The notes under the pieces: model-generated
Told to the model about the DNA's origin: nothing
Databases searched by the model: none
The model's input: the letters and a program-made list of their open reading frames with translations, nothing else
Assembly (NCBI GenBank): GCA_910584995.1
Contig: CAJUDW010000012.1
Span: 1 to 64,000, forward strand
Origin: an uncultured Oscillibacter sp.
Lineage (GTDB): Bacteria > Bacillota > Clostridia > Oscillospirales > Oscillospiraceae
Direction of reading: 5' to 3'
Length of the DNA stretch: 64,000 nt
Program-made: the position numbers and the translations under genes
Part shown: positions 49,952 through 58,974 of the stretch, piece after piece
Numbering within the stretch: the first letter of the stretch is position 1
How the letters are laid out: every line of letters starts with the position of its first letter

Positions 49952-50019
49952 AGGCTGTTAAAAAGCCCCGCAGTGTCCGCGCCCGGAGGCGGCGGATCAA
50001 ATGAAATCCGTTTCCGCGG

Positions 50020-51009
50020 TTATCCCTCGTACCCGTTGGGGTGGCCGCTGTGCCAGGTCCAGGCGTCGGCAATGATCTGCTCCAGCCCCCGGGCGGGCTT
50101 CCAGCCCAGGACTTCCGCCGCCCGCTTGTTGGAGGCGATGAGCACCGAAGGATCCCCCGCCCGGCGGGGCTCCAGCTTGGCGGGGATCTCCCTGCCGGTG
50201 ATTTTCCGGGCGGTGTCGATGATCTCTTTCACGGAGTAACCGTCGCCGCTGCCCAGATTGAACACGCCGCTTTCGCCGCCCTTGTCCAGATGTTCCAGGG
50301 CCAGCAGATGGGCTTCCGCCAAATCCCGGACGTGGATATAGTCCCGGACGCAGGTGCCGTCGGCGGTGGGATAGTCGTCGCCGTAGATGCCGATGTGGCT
50401 CCGTTGGCCCAGGGCGGTTTTCATTACCAGGGGGATCAGGTGGGTTTCGGGGTTGTGATCCTCGCCGATGCCCACATCCGGATTGGAACCGGCGGCATTG
50501 AAATAGCGCAGGGCCACATAGCGGATTTTGTACGCCCGGTCGCTCCACTTCAGCATCCCTTCGATTGCCAGCTTGGTGGCGCCGTAGGGGTTGGTGGGAT
50601 CGGTGCGGTCTGTTTCCTCAATGGGCTGCTTCTCCGGTTCGCCGTAGGTGGCGGCGGTGGAGGAAAAGACAATTTTGTCCACACCGTGCTCTTTCATGGC
50701 CGTCAGCATGGACTGGGAACCGGCCACGTTGTTGCCGTAGTATTTCAGGGGATCCGTGACGCTCTCCCCTACCAGGGAGTAGGCGGCGAAGTTGATCACG
50801 CCGTCAATTTTGTTCTCGTTGAATACCTGATCCAGGAAAGCCGCGTCCCGCAGGTCGCCCACATACAGCTTTTTGGCGCCCTTGACCGCCTGCCAGTGGC
50901 CGGTGCGGAGATTGTCCACGACGATCACGTCGTAGCCCTTTTCCACCAGCAAGGCCACCATGTGGCTGCCGATATACCCGGCGCCGCCGGCAACTAAGAT
51001 AGTTTTCAT
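50020..51009 (-). CDS. galE: UDP-glucose 4-epimerase
   Basis: Interconverts UDP-galactose and UDP-glucose in the Leloir pathway. The 329-residue short-chain dehydrogenase-type protein has the NAD-binding GGAGYIGSH, the catalytic Ser-Tyr-Lys set (FSSTAATYGEP, NPYGATKLAIE) and RYFNAAGSNPDVGIGEDH. Last gene of the gal operon; the ATG follows AGGAGG. Confidence 0.96.
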   Translation of the reverse strand: MKTILVAGGAGYIGSHMVALLVEKGYDVIVVDNLRTGHWQAVKGAKKLYVGDLRDAAFLDQVFNENKIDGVINFAAYSLVGESVTDPLKYYGNNVAGSQSMLTAMKEHGVDKIVFSSTAATYGEPEKQPIEETDRTDPTNPYGATKLAIEGMLKWSDRAYKIRYVALRYFNAAGSNPDVGIGEDHNPETHLIPLVMKTALGQRSHIGIYGDDYPTADGTCVRDYIHVRDLAEAHLLALEHLDKGGESGVFNLGSGDGYSVKEIIDTARKITGREIPAKLEPRRAGDPSVLIASNKRAAEVLGWKPARGLEQIIADAWTWHSGHPNGYEG

Positions 51010-51059
51010 GAAACGTCTCCTCCTTATATCAATAAAGATAGTATGGATGAAAAACCGGA

Positions 51060-52559
51060 TTATTCTACAGCGGCAATGAACCGCAGGAATGCCGCCTGCC
51101 CCTCTTCCGTGCGCTTATAGACGCCTGCGTGTTCCAGGACCTTGGAAAAGACGATGCCGGTCTCCTTTTTCAGAATGTCCAGGGCATTCTCCGGGGTGAA
51201 GTCATAGCGGGCCCGGAGTTCTTCCGCCCAATCGGCGTGTTTTTCCAGGAGCGGGTCCCGGCGGATGTCCTGCCCTGCCGCGAGAGCCCCCGCCAGGGCG
51301 GACAGTTCGCCTTTTAGCCGGGCGGGAAGCACCGCAAGGCCCATGACCTCGATAAGGCCGATGTTTTCCTTCTTAATGTGGTGCAGTTCCTGGTGGGGAT
51401 GGTACACCCCCAGGGGGAATTCCTCGGTGGTGATGTTGTTCCGCAGGACCAAATCCAACTCGTATTGGCCCTCCCGCATCCGGGCGATGGGGGTGATAGT
51501 GTTGTGGGGTTCCCCGCCGGTCTCCGCCAGGATGAAGGCGGACTCGTCAGTGTAGCCCCTCCAGGCCTGGAGGATGCGGTCGGCCAGTTCCACCAGCCGT
51601 TCCCCGTCGCCGCAGCGGAGGCGGATGACCGACATGGGCCATTTCACAATGCCTGCCTCCACCTCCGGGAAGCCCGGGAAGGACACGCTCCGCTCCACAG
51701 GGGCCTTCTCCATGGCGAAGGTGTAGCGTCCGCCCTGGAAGTGGTCGTGGCTGAGGATGGAGCCGCCTACAATGGGGAGATCCGCGTTGCTGCCCACAAA
51801 GTAATGGGGGAACTGGCGGATGAAGTCCAGTTGCTTGCGGAAGGTGGAACGGTCGATTTTCATGGGGATGTGGCGGCTGTTGAGCAGAATGCAGTGTTCA
51901 TTATAATAAACATAGGGGGAATACTGCAAAAACCAGTCCTGCCCGTCGATAGTCACGGGGATCAGGCGGTGGTTCCCCCGGGCGGGATGGTTCATCCGCC
52001 CGGCATAGCCCTCGTTCTCCCGGCAAAGCTGGCACTTGGGATATCCGCTCTGAGGGGCGGCCTTGGCGGCGGCGATGGCACGGGGATCCTTCTCCGGCTT
52101 GGAGAGGTTGATGGTGATGTCCAAATCGCCGTATTCCGTAGGGGCCAGCCACTTTACGTCCTTGGCAATGCGGTAGCGGCGGATGTAGTCGCTGTCCTGG
52201 CTCAGGGCGTAATACCAGTCTGTAGCCGCCTGGGGGGATGTTTGATACTTCTCCCGGAAAACGGAGATCACCTGGGAGGGCCGGGGAGTAAGGATGCCCA
52301 TCAGCTTGGTATCCAAAAGATCCCGGCTGGTGAAGTCCTCCTGGATCAGGCCCCGCTTTACGGAGAAGTCCACCAGTCCGCCGAGGATATCCTCCAGGGG
52401 CTCCTGGGGGACGGTTCCCGGCTCCTCGTATTCCGTAAGGCCCATGGCCTCCAGAATGGCGTTGACGGCCCAGACCCGGTCTGCCGGCTCAATGAGCCCT
52501 TTTTCAACGGCATAGGACGCCAAGGCGGCCACATGGCCGGAGATGTAGGTGTCAATCAT
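51060..52559 (-). CDS. galT: UDP-glucose--hexose-1-phosphate uridylyltransferase, class II (Firmicutes type)
   Basis: Transfers UMP between UDP-glucose and galactose-1-phosphate. The 499-residue length and the N-terminus rich in helices mark the Firmicutes GalT, distinct from the 350-residue enterobacterial form. Core motifs: CQLCRENEGYAGR for zinc, HPARGNHRLIP, GGSILSHDHFQGG with the HxHxxG-like active site, and GGEPHNTITPI. Between galK and galE with short gaps. Confidence 0.95.
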   Translation of the reverse strand: MIDTYISGHVAALASYAVEKGLIEPADRVWAVNAILEAMGLTEYEEPGTVPQEPLEDILGGLVDFSVKRGLIQEDFTSRDLLDTKLMGILTPRPSQVISVFREKYQTSPQAATDWYYALSQDSDYIRRYRIAKDVKWLAPTEYGDLDITINLSKPEKDPRAIAAAKAAPQSGYPKCQLCRENEGYAGRMNHPARGNHRLIPVTIDGQDWFLQYSPYVYYNEHCILLNSRHIPMKIDRSTFRKQLDFIRQFPHYFVGSNADLPIVGGSILSHDHFQGGRYTFAMEKAPVERSVSFPGFPEVEAGIVKWPMSVIRLRCGDGERLVELADRILQAWRGYTDESAFILAETGGEPHNTITPIARMREGQYELDLVLRNNITTEEFPLGVYHPHQELHHIKKENIGLIEVMGLAVLPARLKGELSALAGALAAGQDIRRDPLLEKHADWAEELRARYDFTPENALDILKKETGIVFSKVLEHAGVYKRTEEGQAAFLRFIAAVE

Positions 52560-52571
52560 ACGTTTCCCTCC

Positions 52572-53852
52572 TTATGCCAGACGGGTGCCGCCTACCGGGC
52601 GGATGGTGACCACATGGCAGCTGCCGGGGCCTAAGACCGCTTCCGCCTTGTTCCGGAATTCATCCAGCATGTCCAGGGGCACAAAGGCCTGGGCGGTGCC
52701 GCCGAAGCCCCCGCCGTGGACGCGGACAGCGCCCCTGCTTCCCAGGATCCGTTCACAGAGGGCGATGGCCAGCATCAGTTCCTGGTTGACGGTCTGGCCG
52801 GTGGGCACTACGTTTTGCAGGTACATGGCGGAGGAACGGCCGGACTCCCGGGCCAGGCGGAGGAATTCGTTGAAATCCCCCTTCCGCAGGGCCGCCGCCT
52901 CGTCCGCGGCCCTCTGGTTCTCGGCATAGAAGTGGAAGGCCCGCAGGGCGGCCCGATCCCCGGCAGTCTTGCGGACTTGGGGCAGGGCTGCCAGGAAACT
53001 CTCCTCCGGTACCTCCCGGAGGAATTCCTTGCCGAAATAGCGGCAGACGGCCTTCAATTCATCGGTGATGGCGGCGTATTCGCCGGTGAGATCTGCGTGC
53101 CCCGCGCCGGAGTCCAGGATGCACATGGCGTATTGGTTCGCCGCCAGATCCAGGTTGATCTGCTCCACCGCCGGATTGGCGGTGTCGGCAAAATCAATAG
53201 CCACTACGCCGCCTACAGAGGAGGCGGTCTGGTCCATCAGCCCGCAGGGCTTGCCGAAAAAGACGTTCTCCGCGTACTGCCCGATCTGGGCAATTTCCAC
53301 AGCGGAGGCCCTGCCCTCCCAGAAGAGGTCGTTCAGCATGGTGCCTATCAGCACCTCAAAGGCGGCGGAGGAACTGAGGCCGCTGCCGCCGGGGACGTTG
53401 GAAACGAGATAAGCGTCCAGCCCGGCGTTTTCCAGGGAACAGCCCAGAGCGGCCATCCGGGCAGCCATGCCGCGGATTAGGGCGGCGGAGGTGTTCTCCT
53501 CCTCGGGCCGGGGGGTCAATTCCTTGAGGTTCACGGAGATCAGGGCGTAGCCCTCCGACTGCACCCGGATCACGCCGTTGGCGTTGGGTGCGGCGGCGGC
53601 CAGGATGTCCAGATCCACGCCTGCGGCCAGAACCCGGCCGTGTTGGTGGTCGGTGTGGTTGCCGCCCAGTTCCGTGCGGCCGGGGGCGCTGAAGAGGGCG
53701 GACGGTTCGCTGCCGAAGGCTTTTCGGAAACCGGCGAAAACCTGTTTACAGCGTTCCTGGGCGGCTTCCAAATGTTCTGCGCCATACAGCCGGCAAAGGG
53801 TTTCGTCGGTTTCTCCCCGCTCCAGGCGGGCCTCCAGGGTCAGGGGTTCCAT
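52572..53852 (-). CDS. galK: galactokinase
   Basis: Phosphorylates galactose to galactose-1-phosphate. The 426-residue GHMP kinase has the galactose-binding signature as PGRTELGGNHTDHQHG, the ATP loop VPGGSGLSSSAAFE, CGLMDQTASSVGG, and RVHGGGFGGTAQAF. It is about 35 residues longer than E. coli GalK, the extra lying at the N-terminus, and its signature reads GNHTDH instead of GEHTDY, as in other clostridial enzymes. It is the first gene of the operon, with a leader of about 340 bases. Confidence 0.95.
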   Translation of the reverse strand: MEPLTLEARLERGETDETLCRLYGAEHLEAAQERCKQVFAGFRKAFGSEPSALFSAPGRTELGGNHTDHQHGRVLAAGVDLDILAAAAPNANGVIRVQSEGYALISVNLKELTPRPEEENTSAALIRGMAARMAALGCSLENAGLDAYLVSNVPGGSGLSSSAAFEVLIGTMLNDLFWEGRASAVEIAQIGQYAENVFFGKPCGLMDQTASSVGGVVAIDFADTANPAVEQINLDLAANQYAMCILDSGAGHADLTGEYAAITDELKAVCRYFGKEFLREVPEESFLAALPQVRKTAGDRAALRAFHFYAENQRAADEAAALRKGDFNEFLRLARESGRSSAMYLQNVVPTGQTVNQELMLAIALCERILGSRGAVRVHGGGFGGTAQAFVPLDMLDEFRNKAEAVLGPGSCHVVTIRPVGGTRLA

Positions 53853-54039
53853 AGGCGTTCCTCCTTATCAATAATCGCTTGGTTATTGGCAGGTTATATG
53901 GTAAGCGTCAGTGGGCGGAAAAAATGGTGAAACAAGGCAGCGGCTTGCGGGGCTTTATCGTTTTATCTGGACCCCTTTGGGAACACGGCCTGCTGTCCCG
54001 TTTAGCTGTGCCGCCTGAATCGTGATTTCCGCTATATTT

Positions 54040-54154
54040 CCGGCTGCATCCCTTGAAAATCAGAACCGGCAGGACGGCAGCGCAGCCGGTGGAAAAACAT
54101 ACCTCTTGTTTACAGGCCTTATGCCTTCCCCTCAGAACCGGCGGGCATAAGGGG
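54040..54154 (-). other. tandem hairpins with a shared loop motif in the galK leader
   Basis: Two hairpins lie in the leftward leader transcript. The first (54115-54154) has stem CCTTATGCC/GGCATAAGG; the second (54040-54089) has stem CCGGCTGC/GCAGCCGG. The stems differ, but both loops contain the same 11 bases, GCCGGTTCTGA (54142-54132 and 54070-54060 on the minus strand). A conserved loop on different stems suggests an RNA element bound by a protein or ligand. No T-box, no known riboswitch core and no coding sequence was seen here. Confidence 0.45.
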
Positions 54155-54198
54155 CGGCCTCCCGTCCCAAGGCGGGAGATGCAAAGATTACCAGAATC

Positions 54199-54227
54199 AG
54201 TATAATACCGAACGCGATACAAGTCAA
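54199..54227 (-). promoter_or_regulatory. promoter of the galK-galT-galE operon
   Basis: Leftward TTGACT (54227-54222), 17 bases, TATACT (54204-54199). It is the only strong leftward promoter between the mgl promoter and galK. Confidence 0.75.
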
Positions 54228-54517
54228 ATGCTATTGTGCGGGAGAGGCCTGGGGCGGGCGGGGAAAAGCCCGCTTCCCGGCGTATTCCCCCGGCGGCGGG
54301 CCCCGGCGGCGGCAGGCTGTGTCCCCCTGCCGGAACTGCGGAAGAAAAACGGTAGCGGAATTTTGCGGGAAAAGGGCTTTTTCTGCAAAAAATGTCTTTC
54401 TTAGGCGAACAAACCTCCGCATTACAGGTATTTTCTGAAATATCACAGGATTATTCGCTGTTTTATACAAAATCTGCAAATGAAATCGTGGAAAACAGAC
54501 AGACTTTGTGCGTTCTA

Positions 54518-54545
54518 TTGACAAATTCCCAATTTGTGCTATCAT
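54518..54545 (+). promoter_or_regulatory. promoter of the mglBAC operon
   Basis: TTGACA (54518-54523), 16 bases, TATCAT (54540-54545), leaving a leader of about 160 bases with a TCCACGCCC/GGGCGTGGA hairpin (54615-54640 region). Confidence 0.75.
54521..54537. promoter_or_regulatory. palindromic operator inside the mgl promoter
   Basis: ACAAATT-CCC-AATTTGT is a perfect 17-base inverted repeat filling the spacer between the -35 and -10 boxes. A protein bound here would exclude RNA polymerase. The regulator is not in the window. Confidence 0.65.
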
Positions 54546-54710
54546 TAACCCGTACCATCGGAAAATGTGGACGCCATTGTGTCCGTCAACGGCGGAAAGG
54601 GGATATCCCCTTTCTCCACGCCCCTACCGGGCGTGGAAGATCCCGTGGGGGAAACGGCGGCAGAGGCTTTTCCGGGAATTTTTTTGGATCAAAAAAAGGA
54701 GAAAAGAAGC

Positions 54711-55775
54711 ATGAAAAAGTTTTTTGCATTGGCTTTGGCGCTGATTCTGGTGCTGTCTCTCGCGGCCTGCGGCGGCGATAAGAAGGACGACAGCAGCAAC
54801 GGCGGCAACGAGACCCAGACCCAGCAGCCCGCCGGCAATGGCGGCAGCGAGACCAAAGAGCCCGAGCAGAAGAGCGCCGGCAGCATCGGCGTCTGCATCT
54901 ACAAGTTTGACGACGCTTTCATGACCACCTATCGTAATGCCCTGGAGAAGATCCTGAAGGAAAAGGGCTATGAGGTCACCGTCGTGGACGGCAACAACGA
55001 CCAGGCCAAGCAGAACGAGCAGATCAACACCTTCATCACCCAGGGTGTTGACGCGCTGATCATCAACCCCGTCATGACCTCCGCAGCGGACACCATCATT
55101 GCCACCGTGAAGGACGCGGACATCCCCACCGTCCTCATCAACCGCGAGCCCACCGGCGACCAGATGGCCGCTTATGACAAGCTGGTCTACGTCGGCTGCG
55201 ACGCCGCCCAGTCCGGCACTTTCCAGGGCGAACTGATCCTTGATACCGAGAACAAGGGCGACATCAACGGCGACGGCAAGGTTTCCTATATCATGATCCA
55301 GGGCGACCCCGAGAACATCGACGCCCAGCTCCGCACCGAGTATTCCGTCAAGGCCCTGCAGGATGCGGGTATTGAGGTTGAGCAGCTGAACCTGACCCGC
55401 GGCGATTGGGACCGTGAGAAGGGCCAGACCATCTGCGCCAACGACCTCGCCCAGTTCGGCGACAAGATCGAGGTTGTCTTCTGCAACAACGACGATATGG
55501 CTATCGGCGCCCTCCAGGCCATCCAGTCCGCCGGCCGCAAGGTCAACGAGGACATCTACCTTGTCGGCGTTGACGCCCTGGACGCTGCTCTGAACGAAGT
55601 CAGCAACGGCAACATGACCGGCACCGTCCTGAACGACGCCGAGGGCCAGGCCGCCGGCGCTGTGGCCGAGATGGAGAAACTGCTGGGCGGCGCTACCTAT
55701 GCTGCCGGCGAGCAGAGCGTGTATGTTGACTACGTGAAGGTCACTCCCGAGAACGTGAAGGACTTCATGAAGTAA
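54711..55775 (+). CDS. mglB: galactose/methyl-galactoside-type ABC transporter substrate-binding lipoprotein
   Basis: Sugar-binding protein outside the membrane. The 354-residue protein has a lipoprotein signal with LSLAAC (Cys20), a Gly/Asn/Gln-rich linker to about 55, and a periplasmic-binding-protein type I fold (GVCIYKFDDAFMTTYRNAL). A calcium-binding loop DINGDGKVSY at 184-193 is the hallmark of the MglB branch, which binds galactose or glucose. Next to a gal operon, galactose is the likely ligand. The start is the ATG after AAAAAGGAG. Codon use is biased to C, as in highly expressed genes. Confidence 0.92.
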   Translation: MKKFFALALALILVLSLAACGGDKKDDSSNGGNETQTQQPAGNGGSETKEPEQKSAGSIGVCIYKFDDAFMTTYRNALEKILKEKGYEVTVVDGNNDQAKQNEQINTFITQGVDALIINPVMTSAADTIIATVKDADIPTVLINREPTGDQMAAYDKLVYVGCDAAQSGTFQGELILDTENKGDINGDGKVSYIMIQGDPENIDAQLRTEYSVKALQDAGIEVEQLNLTRGDWDREKGQTICANDLAQFGDKIEVVFCNNDDMAIGALQAIQSAGRKVNEDIYLVGVDALDAALNEVSNGNMTGTVLNDAEGQAAGAVAEMEKLLGGATYAAGEQSVYVDYVKVTPENVKDFMK

Positions 55776-55810
55776 TTCAAATTTTATCCAAAACGCGAAA
55801 ACGTCTGACA

Positions 55811-55838
55811 GGGGCGCGTGCCGAAGCGCACGCGCCCC
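55811..55838 (+). terminator. intercistronic hairpin between mglB and mglA
   Basis: GGGGCGCGTGC pairs with GCACGCGCCCC over a short loop and is followed by TCTTTTCC. As in many ABC operons it probably cuts most transcripts after the binding-protein gene or protects the mglB messenger end. Confidence 0.75.
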
Positions 55839-55916
55839 TCTTTTCCATAACCGGCGGCGGCACGGCGCCTTCCGCCGGCTATGGAAAAGGCAACACGAAC
55901 AAGGGGGGACAGTAAA

Positions 55917-57425
55917 TTGTCAGAATATCGTTTGGAAATGCGTGATGTCGTCAAGACCTTCCCCGGTGTCAAGGCGCTGGATCACGCGCAACTCAACCTC
56001 CGCCCCGGTACTGTGCATGCGCTGATGGGAGAGAACGGCGCAGGTAAATCCACGCTGATGAAGTGTATGTTCGGCATTTATCACATGGACGAGGGTGAGG
56101 TTATCTACGAGGGGGAGAAGGTCCAGATCAAAGGCCCCCTGGACGCGCTGAACCGGGGCATTGCCATGGTTCACCAGGAACTCCAGCCCATTCCGGAACG
56201 GAGCATCGGCGAAAATATTTACGTAGGCCGCTATCCTACCAAGCGGATGGGGCCCATCGTCACTGTGGATCACGAGAAGATGTACCAGGACGCGGAGGCG
56301 GTGCTGAAGGAAGTGCATCTGAACTTTGATCCCAAGGCCAAGCTGGGCACCCTCAGCGTCTCCCAGATGCAGCTGGTGGAGATCGCCAAGGCCGTGTCTG
56401 CGGACTGCAAGGTGCTGATCCTGGACGAGCCCACCTCGTCCCTGACCGCCGCAGAGGTGGAGGCCCTTTTCACCATCGTCAACGAACTGCGGAAAAAGGG
56501 CGTGGCTATCGTCTATATCAGCCACAAAATGGACGAGATCCTCCGTATCAGCGACGAAGTCACCATCATGCGGGACGGCCAGTACATCGGCACCTGGGAG
56601 GCCAAGGGGCTGACCACGGACTTTATCATCACCAAGATGGTTGGCCGGGAACTCAGCAACCTCTATCCGGCCCGGAGCAACGTCCCCGGCGAGGTGGTGT
56701 TCGAGGTGGAGGACTTCACTTCCATCAATCCCAAGAGTTTCCGCCATGCCAGCTTCCAGGTCCGCAAGGGCGAGATCCTGGGCGTGGCGGGCCTGGTGGG
56801 CGCCCAGCGGACGGAACTGATGGAAGGCCTCTTCGGCCTCCGCTGCCACAGCGCAGGCAAAATTACATACAAGGGCAAGGAACTGAAAATCAACCAGCCC
56901 AAGCAGGCCATTGACAGCGGCATCGCCATGCTGACGGAGGATCGCCGGGCCACGGGCATTTTGGGCGTGCTCTCCATTGCGGACAACGTGTCCATTGCCT
57001 CCCTGAACAAGTACCTCATCGGCGGCATCATGCTGGATGACGGGAAAATCGAGAAGCTGGTGCAGGACAATGTGGCGAAACTCTCCATCAAGACCCCCTC
57101 GTCCAAAACGCTGATCCAGTCCCTCTCCGGCGGCAACCAGCAGAAAGTACTGATCAGCCGGTGGCTGGCCAACGACCCGGACGTGTTCATCCTGGACGAG
57201 CCCACCCGGGGCATCGACGTGGGCGCGAAGTATGAAATTTACTGCATCATTGCGGAACTGGCAAAGCAGGGCAAGAGCGTTATCATGATCTCCTCCGAAA
57301 TGAGTGAGTTGATCGGCATGTCCGACCGGATCATGGTCATGTGCGATGGCCGTGTCACCGGCTTTATCGACGGCAAAGACGCCAATCAAGAGAACATCAT
57401 GGCTCTGGCCACCCAGTTCGAATAA
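55917..57425 (+). CDS. mglA: sugar ABC transporter ATP-binding protein MglA
   Basis: Energises the importer. The 502-residue protein has two fused ATPase domains: the first with Walker A GENGAGKSTL, signature LSVSQMQLVEIAKAVS and Walker B LILDEPTSSL; the second with degenerate Walker A (GLVGAQRTEL), signature SGGNQQKVLI and Walker B FILDEPTRGID. This pairing, one active and one degenerate site, is typical of MglA/RbsA. The start is TTG, after AAGGGGGG and beginning the conserved SEYRLEMRDV; an upstream in-frame ATG precedes the ribosome site. Confidence 0.95.
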   Translation: MSEYRLEMRDVVKTFPGVKALDHAQLNLRPGTVHALMGENGAGKSTLMKCMFGIYHMDEGEVIYEGEKVQIKGPLDALNRGIAMVHQELQPIPERSIGENIYVGRYPTKRMGPIVTVDHEKMYQDAEAVLKEVHLNFDPKAKLGTLSVSQMQLVEIAKAVSADCKVLILDEPTSSLTAAEVEALFTIVNELRKKGVAIVYISHKMDEILRISDEVTIMRDGQYIGTWEAKGLTTDFIITKMVGRELSNLYPARSNVPGEVVFEVEDFTSINPKSFRHASFQVRKGEILGVAGLVGAQRTELMEGLFGLRCHSAGKITYKGKELKINQPKQAIDSGIAMLTEDRRATGILGVLSIADNVSIASLNKYLIGGIMLDDGKIEKLVQDNVAKLSIKTPSSKTLIQSLSGGNQQKVLISRWLANDPDVFILDEPTRGIDVGAKYEIYCIIAELAKQGKSVIMISSEMSELIGMSDRIMVMCDGRVTGFIDGKDANQENIMALATQFE

Positions 57426-57439
57426 GGAGGAGAGAAAAA

Positions 57440-58471
57440 ATGGAGAATAAAAGGATCAACGCGAAAACTGTCAAGAATTTTCTGTCCAACAACGCGATTA
57501 TCATCCTGATTGTTATTTTGGCCCTGGTGGTCGGCATCATTACGGATAACTTTTTCACATCTAACAACTTTAAAAACCTGATTGTCAACATGTCCCCCCG
57601 GTTCATCATCGCCTGCGGCGTTTCCGGGTGCCTGATCACCAAGGGTACGGACCTGTCGGCAGGCCGTCAGGTGGGCCTCTCCGCCTGCCTCGCCGCCATG
57701 ATGCTCCAGAGCGTGGATTACGCCGCCCGGGCCCTGCCCTGGATGCCGGAAATCCCCTGGTTTGTGGCATTGGTGATCGTCATCGCCATTATGGCGGTGT
57801 TCGGCGCCATCAACGGCTGCGTCATCGCTTTCCTGAAGGTTCCCCCCTTCATCGCAACCCTGGGCATGCAGACCATTGTCTATGGCCTCTGTTCCGTCGT
57901 CACAGGCAACGACCCCCTGGGCGGCTTCCAGAGTTCCTATTCCAAGGTGGCCCTGGGTTCCCTGAAGGATGTGCCGGTGATTGGCAAAATCCCCTTTATC
58001 CGCGCCATCCCCTATCTGGCGATCTTTGCCGTCCTGGTGGGCCTCTTCATGCTGTTCCTGTATAACAAGACCCGTCACGGCAAGTACATGTATGCTATCG
58101 GCGGCAACGAGAGCGCCGCACAGGTGGCGGGCGTCAATGTCTCGGCAACGCTGATCCGCATCTATGTCCTGGCGGCTGTGCTGTACGCCGTCGCGGGCTT
58201 CCTGGTCGGCGCAAAGGCCGGCGGCGCGTCCACTGCCACAGGCCTTGGCTATGAGTTGGAAGCCATCGCGGCCTGCACCATCGGCGGCGTTTCCACCAAC
58301 GGCGGCGTCGGCAAGGTGGGCGGCATCCTCATCGGCGTCATGGTCTTTGAGGTGTTGAAGATCTGCCTTCAGTTCCTCCGTGTGGACCCGGCGTATACCT
58401 TCATCGCCCAGGGCCTGGTTATCATCGTGGCCGTCGCTCTGGACCTGCGGAAGTATCTGGCGAAGAAGTAA
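57440..58471 (+). CDS. mglC: sugar ABC transporter permease MglC
   Basis: Membrane channel of the importer. The 343-residue protein has about ten membrane segments, the family words GVSGCLITKGTDLSAGRQVGL and FIATLGMQTI near the ATPase interface, YAIGGNESAAQVAGVNV and AIAACTIGGVSTNGGVG. Length matches MglC. The ATG follows AAGGAGGAG, 14 bases after the mglA stop. It is followed by a terminator. Confidence 0.95.
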   Translation: MENKRINAKTVKNFLSNNAIIILIVILALVVGIITDNFFTSNNFKNLIVNMSPRFIIACGVSGCLITKGTDLSAGRQVGLSACLAAMMLQSVDYAARALPWMPEIPWFVALVIVIAIMAVFGAINGCVIAFLKVPPFIATLGMQTIVYGLCSVVTGNDPLGGFQSSYSKVALGSLKDVPVIGKIPFIRAIPYLAIFAVLVGLFMLFLYNKTRHGKYMYAIGGNESAAQVAGVNVSATLIRIYVLAAVLYAVAGFLVGAKAGGASTATGLGYELEAIAACTIGGVSTNGGVGKVGGILIGVMVFEVLKICLQFLRVDPAYTFIAQGLVIIVAVALDLRKYLAKK

Positions 58472-58496
58472 TCAGATATCCGGAAACCGTATAACA

Positions 58497-58525
58497 AGCG
58501 GGAGGCTATAAAGCCTCCCGCTTTT
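58497..58525 (+). terminator. terminator of the mgl operon
   Basis: AGCGGGAGGCT pairs with AGCCTCCCGCT over the loop ATAA, followed by TTTCC. Confidence 0.85.
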
Positions 58526-58621
58526 CCGCAGCCAAGGGGTGAAACGCCTTGAAACCGCCAGGAAAATGTGGTAGTATGGAGGCAGGCAAGCCGGAAATCC
58601 GGCTCTGTGGAGGTGCGGCGG

Positions 58622-58822
58622 ATGAAAGACGAAAAGGCAGACGGGCTTCTGCCCCAGGAGGCCCCGGAGAAGCGTCCCGGCCCCCGGAACGCCATGCAGC
58701 GGTTTTACGAAAAGTTCCGGAGGATACCCCTGAAATATATCGACATCTTCATCGGCGCGTGCCTTGTGGCCCTGGCGGCTGTGGTGGTGCTGGGGATGCT
58801 GAAGGAGCGGGGGATTTTTTGA
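58622..58822 (+). CDS. small single-span membrane protein
   Basis: A 66-residue protein with a charged N-terminal half (MKDEKADGLLPQEAPEKRPG) and one membrane segment (YIDIFIGACLVALAAVVVLGML) near the C-terminus, ending KERGIF. The ATG follows GGAGGTG at acceptable distance, and the reading frame is well formed, so it is probably real. No family recognised. It lies alone after the mgl terminator. Confidence 0.6.
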   Translation: MKDEKADGLLPQEAPEKRPGPRNAMQRFYEKFRRIPLKYIDIFIGACLVALAAVVVLGMLKERGIF

Positions 58823-58974
58823 GGGAGCCGCTTAGGCGGTGATTTGATCAGGGACAATCAAACGCGCCCCGGCGGAAGCTTCCGCCGGGGCGCGCTCTGC
58901 TGAAAACGTAGGATTTGGGAATGTGGATGCCCGGGACAGCGGACGGCCATCTGAAAGACGGGGCTTCTTGGGGA

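Noticed and set aside
53908..54222. A 104-residue frame in the galK leader
   Set aside because: No ribosome site, no recognisable protein features, and it coincides with the hairpin-rich leader.
53853..54230. tmRNA or RNase P RNA in the galK leader
   Set aside because: No CCA-ending tRNA-like arm, no tag-peptide frame and no conserved RNase P core sequence was seen.
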